36,681 nt of DNA, taken from NCBI GenBank assembly GCA_003160635.1, contig PMLV01000309.1, positions 8,996 through 45,676 on the forward strand. Direction: 5' to 3'. The DNA comes from Acidimicrobiaceae bacterium. Lineage in GTDB: Bacteria > Actinomycetota > Acidimicrobiia > Acidimicrobiales > RAAP-2. Below are positions 25,138 through 32,406 of the stretch, in pieces. The notes below the pieces were generated by a model. The model searched no databases and was not told the DNA's origin. It worked only from the letters and a program-made list of their open reading frames with translations. The number at the start of each line of letters is the position of its first letter. Position 1 is the stretch's first letter. Both the position numbers and the translations under genes were made by a program.

Positions 25138-25339
25138 GGCGTACCGCGCGACGCCAAAACCGGCGGGACCTATCGATCTTGGACCCGCTCAGGGACGCTC
25201 AGACGGGTCTGGAGCGATTCACGGTGTTCAGTGGTTGCCTCGTCCAAGAGCGCCCCAAAGTCACAGGGCGTTCCTATCGCTGAGATGGCCCGGGAGAGCC
25301 AGGGTCCAAGTAGCCTTTGGTGTTCAAAGGAGCAGAACC
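25138..25339. other. Non-coding stretch before the small gene
   Basis: About 200 bp. A minus-strand frame here ends ALLDEATTEHRESLQTRL and could be another gene remnant, but no family was recognised. AAAGGAG at 25326-25332, 7 bases before ATG 25340, is a good ribosome site for the 70-aa gene that follows. Confidence 0.35.
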
Positions 25340-25552
25340 ATGACCTACAGAACGTTGAGCGGACTGCCACCGAGGCTTGATGCCTGGTGCGGCAGGCTGG
25401 AGGTTCACTATCGGGATCTCGTGCGGCTTTCGCATGCGCCCAGCGACCCGCTATGGGACGTTCACCACGAGATCCTTGAGTTCGGTCGGACGTACCGCCG
25501 CCTGCGTGATGTCCTGGTGGACCTGTACGTCCCTAGGCGCGCAGCAGCGTAA
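25340..25552 (+). CDS. Small protein of unknown function (70 aa)
   Basis: ATG at 25340 is preceded by AAAGGAG with ideal 7-base spacing, the best ribosome site in this part of the window. The product is helical and charged (DAWCGRLEVHYRDLVRLSH, then FGRTYRRLRDVLVDLY), with no signal or membrane segment. It ends 23 bp before the M41-like gene and is probably co-transcribed with it. No family was recognised. The same frame is open further upstream, but that part has no start with a ribosome site. Confidence 0.6.
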   Translation: MTYRTLSGLPPRLDAWCGRLEVHYRDLVRLSHAPSDPLWDVHHEILEFGRTYRRLRDVLVDLYVPRRAAA

Positions 25553-25575
25553 ATCCAGCACGAATCACCGCTTTC

Positions 25576-26040
25576 GTGGAAGATGACCCGCGGCGGAACG
25601 ATCCCCGAACCGTCGCCTTCCATGAGACAGGTCATGGGGTGGTTGCTCACTGGCTCGGGCTCAAGGTCGTCAGCATCGTGATCCACGATGGCGTCCGACC
25701 TGGCGGACAGTTCGATGGAGCTCCTACAGATGACCCGGTCCTCGCTGGGAAGGTTGCTCTGGGTGGACCCCATGCCGAGAAGATATACCAGGACCGAAAT
25801 GTCGGCGGTCATTTCCCGCTGTACTACATGGGTGACGACGACAAGGCTTGGGCATGGAAACATGCGCAAGCCGCACACCCAGGCAACAACGCGGTCGCCG
25901 GCGTGAGTCAGGACGAATGGCGTACCGAGGTTGACGCCTTGCTTCGCGCTCGATGGGACGACGTCATCACGGTAGCCCTAGCTCTGGAGCAGTCAGGAAG
26001 CCTGACCGGTGAAGACATCGAGGGCTTGCTTGGCGACTGA
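25576..26040 (+). CDS. Stand-alone M41-like (FtsH-type) metalloprotease domain
   Basis: A 154-aa protein. TVAFHETGHGVVAHWLG contains the zinc motif H16-E17-T-G-H20 exactly as in FtsH M41 domains. VALGGPHAEKIY corresponds to the VALGGRAAEEI region of FtsH. The final LALEQSGSLTGEDIEGLL resembles the last helix of that domain. The AAA ATPase and membrane segments of FtsH (about 600 aa) are missing, so this is a free protease domain. It might cleave a specific partner, possibly the 70-aa protein upstream. GTG start at 25576. The substrate is not known. Confidence 0.75.
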   Translation: MEDDPRRNDPRTVAFHETGHGVVAHWLGLKVVSIVIHDGVRPGGQFDGAPTDDPVLAGKVALGGPHAEKIYQDRNVGGHFPLYYMGDDDKAWAWKHAQAAHPGNNAVAGVSQDEWRTEVDALLRARWDDVITVALALEQSGSLTGEDIEGLLGD

Positions 26041-26083
26041 TGGCGGTCGCCGAAATGAGTCGAAGCTGGGCCCCTGCAGCGTG

Positions 26084-27097
26084 TTATCGACAGTCCGGGC
26101 AGTAGCCGCTTGCGTCGAGAAGGTGGGCTAGGACGCTTTGGGTGCAGTGTTTACAAAGACCGCGTTTGAGTGTGGCTTCCTGATCGCAGTGGCGGCAGTG
26201 TTCGCATTGTGGGCACGCTGGACCACCGCAGCTGTTGCATCGGAATGTCCTAGTTCGTCTCTTTAGCCCACAGTTGCTACAAGTGAAGTCCACGCGGTCG
26301 CGTTGTGAGGTCACTTCGTCCTCGTGAGGGAGATGCAGACGAGCGACATTCCAAAGGTCGTTTTCGGCGAAGACGGCGTAGGACCAAGGTTCTGTGCACA
26401 GCGCATGCTGGTAGTAGCGGTGACGATCTCCGGCGAAATCGGGCCACCAGCTCTCCACGGCTCTGATCTCGCCGTCGCCCATGGACCGGAGGGGATGGCC
26501 GGTGGGGAGAGGGACATCTCGCCAAGGAGCGGGCTTGGGTTCATCGACCCTGGAAGTAAACGTAATGACGTCACCGCGAATGACCGTGATGAAACCGCGA
26601 CATCCGAGGCGGCGAGACAATGCCACTGCGCACGCTTCCCGTGAAGCATTCGTGTCGCGATGCAATCGCGCCAGGGCCTCTCCAGTCGGCCGTTCGGTCC
26701 CCAGAACCTTGTCAAGGACCGAATCGGGGACAAGCAGGCGCCCAGCGATCAGATCACACACCCGCTCAACGACCTCCCGTTCGTTCTTCAGCTCCCCGAG
26801 CCAGTCGAGGACTTCCTCGTCATCCTCGTCGTCGGTGAGTTTGTGCCCGAGTTCGTGGAGCATCGTGAAATATCTACGTTTTGAGAATGGGCTGGGTGCG
26901 TAGAGGACCTCGTTGTACCGGCGGAACGACATGCCATCACACCATCCCCCGTCTCCCCTCTGACTCAGTGTGTTCGACTCCCGCACGGTGAGGCCGAAGT
27001 AATCACGCATCGCACCGGCTGGATCGGCAGCCAACTCGGTTCGTATCTCCTCATCGAGCTCCTTGAAGAGCCGCTCCGCCCACGTGGCTGGCCTCAT
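26084..27097 (-). CDS. ImmA/IrrE-type metalloprotease with 12-cysteine zinc tail
   Basis: A 337-aa protein. FTMLHELGHKL gives the zinc motif H81-E82-x-x-H85, and E111 in EREVVERVCDLIAGRLLVP is the likely third ligand, 26 residues later as in IrrE. ImmA/IrrE proteases cleave XRE-type repressors when a signal arrives. A middle domain (180-265) is unassigned. The tail has six CxxC pairs (273/276, 287/290, 295/298, 301/304, 315/318, 333/336), enough for three zinc sites and resembling stacked zinc ribbons. ATG at 27097 overlaps the stop of the XRE-like gene by 4 bp, the classic repressor/protease pairing. It is the last gene of the ubiquitin-like operon. Confidence 0.85.
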   Translation of the reverse strand: MRPATWAERLFKELDEEIRTELAADPAGAMRDYFGLTVRESNTLSQRGDGGWCDGMSFRRYNEVLYAPSPFSKRRYFTMLHELGHKLTDDEDDEEVLDWLGELKNEREVVERVCDLIAGRLLVPDSVLDKVLGTERPTGEALARLHRDTNASREACAVALSRRLGCRGFITVIRGDVITFTSRVDEPKPAPWRDVPLPTGHPLRSMGDGEIRAVESWWPDFAGDRHRYYQHALCTEPWSYAVFAENDLWNVARLHLPHEDEVTSQRDRVDFTCSNCGLKRRTRTFRCNSCGGPACPQCEHCRHCDQEATLKRGLCKHCTQSVLAHLLDASGYCPDCR

Positions 27098-27765
27098 TCC
27101 ATGGCCTCGAGAATGGCGCGCAGCGTCTGGAGCCACTGGGTGCGTCCGTTGGGACCACTGCTTCGTCGAGTCGGGGCGAGCATCTTGGTACGAACCTCTT
27201 TGGCCACGGGATCGGCCGCTCGTTCGTGTCGGGCAGCCCAATCGGCGACAACGTGGTCGAACTCGTCGGAGTACAGCCAGGTTACGAACTCCCCAACGGG
27301 ATCCTCGGGGCCCGGTGCGAGCGCTTCAATTCCGGTTCGTAGAGCCCGAGCTAAGGCTGCGGCCTGGGCGGCGGGAAGCTGCTCGGCATCTGCCCGTTCC
27401 AGGACGGCTATCTCTGGGGGAGTAATCGGCCAACCTTGGGTAGAGATGACGGTAACTAGATCGGAGCGAGAGAGGTTCATTGCCTGCCGTAGGGCTCGAA
27501 CTCGACTCCCGGCCACCATGACGGGTGAGTTTGTGCTGGCGGAAGGTACCAAACCCAGAGCCAGAGCGACCGGGTCCTCCTCGAAGGGCGGCAGCTCAAT
27601 GGCACTCGCCCAGCTGGCCTCGATGATCCGGAACATTGCGGAGAGCTCACGATGGTCTTCGGGTCCAAGACGATTAATGACGGGACGGTCGGATTCGCCC
27701 TTAAGGTAGGAGGCGTACTGGTCCAGGTACTCGGCGAACCGATCGTCGTTGTCGTCTGGTGTCAT
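27094..27765 (-). CDS. XRE-like DNA-binding regulator
   Basis: A 223-aa protein. A helix-turn-helix of Cro/CI type lies near residues 88-147 (VRALRQAMNLSRSDLVTVIS, then ITPPEIAVLERADAEQLPA). The N-terminal 80 and C-terminal 75 residues are acidic or helical and unassigned. Coupling by a 4-bp overlap to an ImmA/IrrE protease makes it the likely cleavage target and repressor. ATG at 27765 has AAGGAG 6 bases upstream, inside the end of the preceding sigma gene, 13 bp away. Which promoter it controls is not visible; the operon's own promoter before 30980 is the obvious candidate. Confidence 0.75.
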   Translation of the reverse strand: MTPDDNDDRFAEYLDQYASYLKGESDRPVINRLGPEDHRELSAMFRIIEASWASAIELPPFEEDPVALALGLVPSASTNSPVMVAGSRVRALRQAMNLSRSDLVTVISTQGWPITPPEIAVLERADAEQLPAAQAAALARALRTGIEALAPGPEDPVGEFVTWLYSDEFDHVVADWAARHERAADPVAKEVRTKMLAPTRRSSGPNGRTQWLQTLRAILEAME

Positions 27766-27778
27766 GGCCGGCTCCTTC

Positions 27779-28348
27779 CTACTCGGTCTCGCCCGGGGTG
27801 ACCCCGAGCTGTTTCTGAATCTCTGTGACTGCTCGCCGGTAGAGACGGCCAGCTTGCACGTCGCTGACGCCCATTCCCCTACCTATCTCAGTGAGCGGGC
27901 GGTTCTCCATCACCCGCTCGATGAAGGCCTGCCGAGGTCCTTCCTCCATGGTCTTGAGCATCTCTTTGGTCTGTTCTCGAATAACTGCGTCGGTGGCGGC
28001 CTCGGAGACATCTTCATTCGTTGGTTCCTCCCAGGAGTCCTCCGTATGACCTTCGCCGGCCAGTCGATCGCGCTGGCGACGGCCTTCTTGGCGGAGGATG
28101 TCCGTCGCCCGGTTCTTGACCGACGCCACCAGGTAGGCCTCCACGTTTGTGGCCGTTATGACCTGGCCCTTTTCGATCAGGTGGCGCATAACCTCCTGGA
28201 CCACGGACTCGGCGGCATGGCCGAGGTGGCTCTTGTCCCGTCCCAGACGGCGGATGGCGGCTGCGCACATGACCTGACGGTGGGCGCGGAAGATGTCGGA
28301 CCAATATGCCTTATCAGCGTTGGCCCGGGTGTCAGAGGGTTCGGTCAC
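27779..28348 (-). CDS. Sigma-70-family (ECF-like) sigma factor in the ubiquitin-like operon
   Basis: About 189 aa. Region 2-like helices: AESVVQEVMRHLIEKG, then VEAYLVASVKNRATDILRQE. Region 4: MEEGPRQAFIERVMENRPLT, then EIGRGMGVSDVQAGRLYRRA. Both halves are present, so it should bind core RNA polymerase. GTG at 28348 is preferred (MTEPSD start, 17-bp overlap with the E1 gene); GTG at 28408 would give 209 aa. Neither has a ribosome site, so translation may depend on coupling to the E1 gene. A sigma factor inside a ubiquitin-like conjugation operon is unusual and suggests the system drives its own transcription. Confidence 0.8.
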   Translation of the reverse strand: MTEPSDTRANADKAYWSDIFRAHRQVMCAAAIRRLGRDKSHLGHAAESVVQEVMRHLIEKGQVITATNVEAYLVASVKNRATDILRQEGRRQRDRLAGEGHTEDSWEEPTNEDVSEAATDAVIREQTKEMLKTMEEGPRQAFIERVMENRPLTEIGRGMGVSDVQAGRLYRRAVTEIQKQLGVTPGETE

Positions 28349-29825
28349 CGCCGTACAGTCTGGTAGCCCATCGCTGTCGATGAGGGGAGTGGCAGGTGCA
28401 ATGACCACTCTGGTCCCGGCTCCGCCGGCTGACCGCTCCTAAAGGCAAGCCGGACAGCTCGAGGTCAACCCGTCGGTCCACCAAGGTTGCGCCCATAGCC
28501 GACTTGACCAGCTCGGCCACGATGAGCAGGCCGCCCATCCACGACACGAACGGGGTGGACACAGCGGTGACTACGCCGGGGTCGGCCTGCCCACCCACCA
28601 CTGCCTGGGCGTAGATCCTCTGGATGAGGTCGTCGAGGCGCCGATCTATGAGTTCAGGGACCCGGTCGGGGTGCAGCTTGCCGGCCCCGACCGCCCGCGC
28701 GACGTCCTCGGCGCTGAGGAGTTCGTCCCCGAGGTAGAGCTGGAGGATCCGCTCGACGGTTAGACCGGTCATCTGGCTGTGCACCTGGGCTTGGGACAGC
28801 GGCGTGGCCGCGCTGACGAACTCGCAGTAGGGACAGGCCCAATCGTCGAAGCAGTGCTCACGCTGGATGTGCAATGCCATGCCCGACACCCCCACGGACA
28901 AGGTTGTGGTGGCCAAGGCGTCTGCTACCTGGAGCCTGCCGGAAACAGTGTCGACCGAGGAGACGACGGCGCCACCCACGCCGGGCCCTTCCTGGGACCG
29001 AACCCAGGCCGCCACCTCGGTGCGATAGGCAGTGGCATCCCAGCCCGCCGCCCGCAACAAACCCGCGGTCCATCCTGCTTTGGCGCCAGTCTCGGCTCCG
29101 GTGGCAGCCGGGTACCGGTAGGGGTTGCGCTCGGGGTCGAACGTGTCGGGGTCGACGACTGACGCTCGGCCGGTCACGTTCTGTTGGGTGGCCAGCAGAC
29201 CGATGGCGCTGGAACCGACGGAGCCGGAGCCGAAGAAGACGACGTGGTCAAGAAAGCATTGAGCCGCCCCCGTCTCGGGTGCCGGTTGATTGCGGTAGTC
29301 CCACAGGTTCCAAACCAGTTCGTCCCCGAGTGGGACGTGGATCATCTGGGCTTTAAGGGACTCCTTTAGGGCTTCGGCGGCGGCGAAGACGGCAGCCGCC
29401 TGAAGGCCGAGGCTGGACGATCCGCCAGCTGGCTGGGGAACCCGGCCCACCCGGGCCGTCCAATCGGCACCACCGATCCACAGGTCAGCGCCGGCCGCGC
29501 CGGGGCCAACGCCGATTATCAGGTCCTGGACCGGACCGGAAGCGGCCGTCGGTTGACTAGTGGCCAGACGGTCGGGAAGTTCGTAGAGTCGGGCGACGCC
29601 CCATGGGTTCGGCCCGAGCGACGCATCTCCTTCGAGACTTGTGTGGGCGTGCACTCGCATGAGTAGGGAATACAACCCGGCCGCGGCCAGGGCCACGGGC
29701 TCCGACGCATTCGGCTCGACACGGACCACAGGGCGGAGGCGGTCGAGGGCCTCCAGGACAGCCGTGGCCGCTCCGGGTGCCAGAGCCGGGCCAAGGGCCA
29801 CCCGGGGATCGAGTCCCCGGCTCAT
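28332..29825 (-). CDS. E1-like ThiF/MoeB-fold activating enzyme (BilD-like)
   Basis: A 497-aa E1. The adenylation Rossmann motif HVVFFGSGSVGSSAIGLLA (G199, G201, G204) is followed by the ATP/metal loop SVVDPDTFDPERNPYRYP (D225, D227, N234, R237). A Cys cluster HCFDDWACPYC (C325, C331, C334) and a C-terminal HCTCHSP (C476, C478) may hold the catalytic Cys or zinc. The first 190 residues are an extra N-terminal domain as in long bacterial E1s. E1s adenylate the C-terminal Gly of the ubiquitin-like protein and pass it to E2. ATG at 29825 overlaps the JAB stop by 4 bp. Confidence 0.88.
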   Translation of the reverse strand: MSRGLDPRVALGPALAPGAATAVLEALDRLRPVVRVEPNASEPVALAAAGLYSLLMRVHAHTSLEGDASLGPNPWGVARLYELPDRLATSQPTAASGPVQDLIIGVGPGAAGADLWIGGADWTARVGRVPQPAGGSSSLGLQAAAVFAAAEALKESLKAQMIHVPLGDELVWNLWDYRNQPAPETGAAQCFLDHVVFFGSGSVGSSAIGLLATQQNVTGRASVVDPDTFDPERNPYRYPAATGAETGAKAGWTAGLLRAAGWDATAYRTEVAAWVRSQEGPGVGGAVVSSVDTVSGRLQVADALATTTLSVGVSGMALHIQREHCFDDWACPYCEFVSAATPLSQAQVHSQMTGLTVERILQLYLGDELLSAEDVARAVGAGKLHPDRVPELIDRRLDDLIQRIYAQAVVGGQADPGVVTAVSTPFVSWMGGLLIVAELVKSAMGATLVDRRVDLELSGLPLGAVSRRSRDQSGHCTCHSPHRQRWATRLYGGDRTL

Positions 29826-30277
29826 CGGGCCGCAATCAGCGACTCGCGTTCGCCCTCGACGTTCACGCTGACCCACTCTCCGCGACGGCGGACCAATACG
29901 GCACATGAGTCGAGTCCTCGCCGCAGTCCCAGTCCGAAAAATGGGACCACAATGGACAAGGCCCCTTCGTGCGTGATGGCGGGATTGGCGTCGTCGGTGG
30001 GACTGTGGAAGGCGAGGCCGGGATGGCTATGGATCCGAGAGGCGTAGACGTCCTTTGGTCCCAGCGCAGCTAACAGGTCGAACTTGCCCTGCCTCGTGAC
30101 TTCAACCGAGCAGTACGGCAGGGGAGTAGCTCGCTGGTCGGGGATGACGAGGCGGTGGGCGACGCCGTCGGGTCCGGCCATGATCATGGCGGTGCCCTCG
30201 CATCCCGTGGTGCCGCAGTCCTCGAAGAAGACCCGGGCTTCGTCAAGGAGGGAGACGGGGATTACCAAAGCGCTCAT
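29822..30277 (-). CDS. JAB/JAMM (MPN) metalloprotease, putative deconjugase (BilC-like)
   Basis: A 151-aa JAMM protein with the full zinc motif: E27 in GCEGTAMI, then H83-S-H85-P in SRIHSHPG, S92 and D95 in HSPTD. These residues define active JAB deubiquitinases, which remove or mature ubiquitin-like proteins. It is a single domain without membrane segments. ATG at 30277 overlaps the E2 stop and its own stop overlaps the E1 start, both by 4 bp. Its place between E2 and E1 matches BilC of Bil cassettes. Confidence 0.9.
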   Translation of the reverse strand: MSALVIPVSLLDEARVFFEDCGTTGCEGTAMIMAGPDGVAHRLVIPDQRATPLPYCSVEVTRQGKFDLLAALGPKDVYASRIHSHPGLAFHSPTDDANPAITHEGALSIVVPFFGLGLRRGLDSCAVLVRRRGEWVSVNVEGERESLIAAR

Positions 30278-30693
30278 GACCGGCCCGCTTTGCCCAGCAG
30301 GTGGCCGAGGAGCTGGGGAAGGCGCAGAGTGGCGCGGTAGGTATCCCACCGCTCGTTCAGATGGCTGGGGTGGCAGTGGTACTCATAGGTCCCGCGAATG
30401 CAGACAAAGCCTCGACCTAGGGCAGGATGGATGCTGTGGAAAAGGGCGCCTGGCCACTTTGGCCGGTCTGCTACCGCGCCATCATCGTTGATGACAGTGA
30501 CGCTGAAGGGCTCCGCGTCGTAGTTCTGGCCGTCGAGGCGGATGATGGTGCTGCCTCCATTGGTGTCGGTGAGCTTGCAGAGAATGTCGGTGCCGACCAC
30601 CTCGAGTTCGGAGATGCGGTTGCCCAGCGCCTGCCGGGCAACCACCACCTCCTCCTCGAGCATCTCGACCAGCAGGGCCGGATGAAGGCTCAC
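30274..30693 (-). CDS. E2-like ubiquitin-conjugating protein (BilB-like)
   Basis: A 139-aa protein. The central part GALFHSIHPALGRGFVCIRG then TYEYHCHPSHLNERWDTYR has the look of prokaryotic E2 families. Cys98 in GFVCIRG is the likely conjugating cysteine, and nearby His residues (H106, H108) follow. The strand-rich first half (STIIRLDGQNYDAEPFSVTV) fits the E2 beta-sheet. Assignment is by these motifs and by gene order, as E2 proteins are divergent. GTG at 30693 overlaps the stop of the ubiquitin-like gene by 4 bp. Confidence 0.75.
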   Translation of the reverse strand: MSLHPALLVEMLEEEVVVARQALGNRISELEVVGTDILCKLTDTNGGSTIIRLDGQNYDAEPFSVTVINDDGAVADRPKWPGALFHSIHPALGRGFVCIRGTYEYHCHPSHLNERWDTYRATLRLPQLLGHLLGKAGRS

Positions 30694-30980
30694 CCGTCCA
30701 CCTGAGGAGCTTCATTGACCAGGTGCAGTTCGGCTCCGGCCGTCAGGTGGTAGTCGCCTACCCGAGCGGTATCGAGCAGGGGCTCGACCCGTCCGTCCCG
30801 CACGACCGCCAGTGCGTAGTCTCCGGGAGCGAGCTGATTGTGCTCCACGAAGTGGGCCACTGCCTGTGCCATGGCTGAGGCCACGAACTCCTCTTCAGCG
30901 AAGCGGAAGTCGTGGGTGATACCACCGGGCGTGCGGACCTTCACCTCCACGTGCCCCTCGTATTCGGGTCGGTTTGACAT
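30690..30980 (-). CDS. Ubiquitin-like beta-grasp protein (BilA-like)
   Basis: A 96-aa protein with a beta-grasp pattern: strand EVKVRTPGG, strand HDFRFAEEEF, helix ASAMAQAVAHFVEHN, strand YALAVVRDGR, then VEPLLDTARVGDYHLTAGAE and the last strand LHLVN. This is the order of ubiquitin folds. The C-terminus is EAPQVDG, ending in a single Gly that E1 could adenylate without processing. It is one domain, unlike the two-domain BilA of ISG15-like Bil systems. ATG at 30980 has GGAAGAGG upstream. It is the first gene of the seven-gene operon; the promoter must lie in the 184-bp gap before 31165. Confidence 0.82.
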   Translation of the reverse strand: MSNRPEYEGHVEVKVRTPGGITHDFRFAEEEFVASAMAQAVAHFVEHNQLAPGDYALAVVRDGRVEPLLDTARVGDYHLTAGAELHLVNEAPQVDG

Positions 30981-31164
30981 CTCTTGTACCTCTTCCTGCC
31001 GCCGGTCTGGGATTGACGGTCAGGGAGTAGACGATGGCCAAGCCCGACCTCGACACGATTTCTCGGAATTTCTGGCTACCGGCTCCGGGGACGCAGACGG
31101 CGACTTTGCGATCTTCGGTCCCTTCGAAACGGGGGAGGACACATCCGGTCCGTACTCTGGGTGA
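30981..31164. promoter_or_regulatory. Divergent promoter region of the ubiquitin-like operon
   Basis: The 184-bp gap separates the minus-strand operon from the plus-strand 409-aa gene and must hold both promoters. On the plus side TACTCT (31153-31158) sits six bases before ATG 31165 with only a weak ribosome site, so that transcript may be leaderless. The same -10 sequence is used before 4613. No clear palindrome was seen. Confidence 0.45.
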
Positions 31165-32394
31165 ATGTCGGTCAGCCCTGTGGACAATGAGAGAGGCAAC
31201 TGGGTCTATTGGCGCCATCGGATGGCCGAGTCATTCCGCTGCGACGAGGGACGGGCAGCGGGCCTGTGGGCGCTTGAGGTCCTTGAGTCACACCTGTCTC
31301 CTGACTGGCTAGCCAAGGTGATCCGACGAGAGGGAAGCCCGCCGAGTGAGGTGGCGGCGTCTTCGTTCCACGCGGTGGCCTACGCCGAACTCCTTACGCT
31401 GGCCGCTTCACTCGAACTCGGGAGGCAAATCCCCGGCATGGCCAGGGTTCGTCACTCCATTGACTCTGATTTCCGTGAGGAGTCCCGGCGGCACGCCTTT
31501 GTCCAGATGGAGCTGGCCATGCTGGCCCGGCATAGCGACGCGAACGCCGCCCTCGAGGCGAGCGTGAAAGAGGGATACCCTCCTGTCGACGCCCTGCTCT
31601 CCAAGGGACCGGTCATCCTGCCGGTCGAGGTTCGAGTGATCCTCCTCGACGACTCGACCCGGGCCGGCCGACAACTCGCCGATGCCTTGAGTGTCGGACT
31701 CATCGGGCTCAATTTCTCGGGTGATGTGACATTCGACGGATCGATATCTGACGACGTGACAGACGCCGACGTGGAGAGCATTTTGGACGCCGCAGCCAGG
31801 GCTACTGCGGTGGCAGGTTCCGAGAACCGACGAGTCAGGGTCGAACATTCATTGGCCGACCTTGAAGCTGTGCCCGGCTCCTTGGCCGCACCAGGAACCA
31901 CGCTTAATATTCCAGCAGGAACTGGTCCAGGTATCCGTCGGGTCGGGTGGATCTTGCGCAGCAAGATAGAACAAGTGGCCAGGTCAGGGGCGACATGGCT
32001 CCGCGTCGACCTCCTCGACGGCACCTGGATGTTCACACCCTGGGCCCAGAGAAACCTGGCCGATAAGACCATGGTCATGGCCCGGTTGTTGTCCGAGACA
32101 TTCGCGGGCGTCAAGGAGTTGCGCGGTGTGGTGGTGTCGAGCGGTCGCGCCCAGGCTCAAGGGACCGTGGTGTCTCAGAGCTTTCGCAGTGGCCACGTGT
32201 TCGGGCTCTCGCGGTCACTGGGCCCGCACAGGGGGCGCGAAACCATCGTCGTTCCTCTGGCTCCAGGGGCTGAGGCCGAGGCAATGGCCTGGGCCGAGGT
32301 ATATGACAGCGAAACGCAATGGCTTGACAGCGCCCTTTGTCAATTCGGATGGTCGCCACTCGTTACGCTGGTCGGGGCCGGTCAATCGACGTGA
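31165..32394 (+). CDS. Protein of unknown function beside the ubiquitin-like cassette
   Basis: A 409-aa soluble protein not recognised. The N-terminal 140 residues are helical (WVYWRHRMAESFRCDEG, AYAELLTLAASLELG, HAFVQMELAMLARHSDANA). The C-terminal half alternates strands and helices: RRVGWILRSKIEQVARSGAT, then WLRVDLLDGTWMFTPW and LRGVVVSSGRA. That pattern is often seen in nuclease-like or sensor proteins of defence loci but does not identify a family. It is divergent from the operon and 12 bp before an AbiEi-like gene, so the two form a unit. A role as effector, sensor or target of the conjugation system is inference. Confidence 0.7.
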   Translation: MSVSPVDNERGNWVYWRHRMAESFRCDEGRAAGLWALEVLESHLSPDWLAKVIRREGSPPSEVAASSFHAVAYAELLTLAASLELGRQIPGMARVRHSIDSDFREESRRHAFVQMELAMLARHSDANAALEASVKEGYPPVDALLSKGPVILPVEVRVILLDDSTRAGRQLADALSVGLIGLNFSGDVTFDGSISDDVTDADVESILDAAARATAVAGSENRRVRVEHSLADLEAVPGSLAAPGTTLNIPAGTGPGIRRVGWILRSKIEQVARSGATWLRVDLLDGTWMFTPWAQRNLADKTMVMARLLSETFAGVKELRGVVVSSGRAQAQGTVVSQSFRSGHVFGLSRSLGPHRGRETIVVPLAPGAEAEAMAWAEVYDSETQWLDSALCQFGWSPLVTLVGAGQST

Positions 32395-32406
32395 CTGCGA
32401 GCACGT

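Noticed and set aside
26084..26283. RING-type E3 ligase in the protease tail
   Set aside because: The cysteine pairs 295/298 and 301/304 are only two residues apart, which does not fit a RING cross-brace. It is kept as a zinc tail of unknown role.
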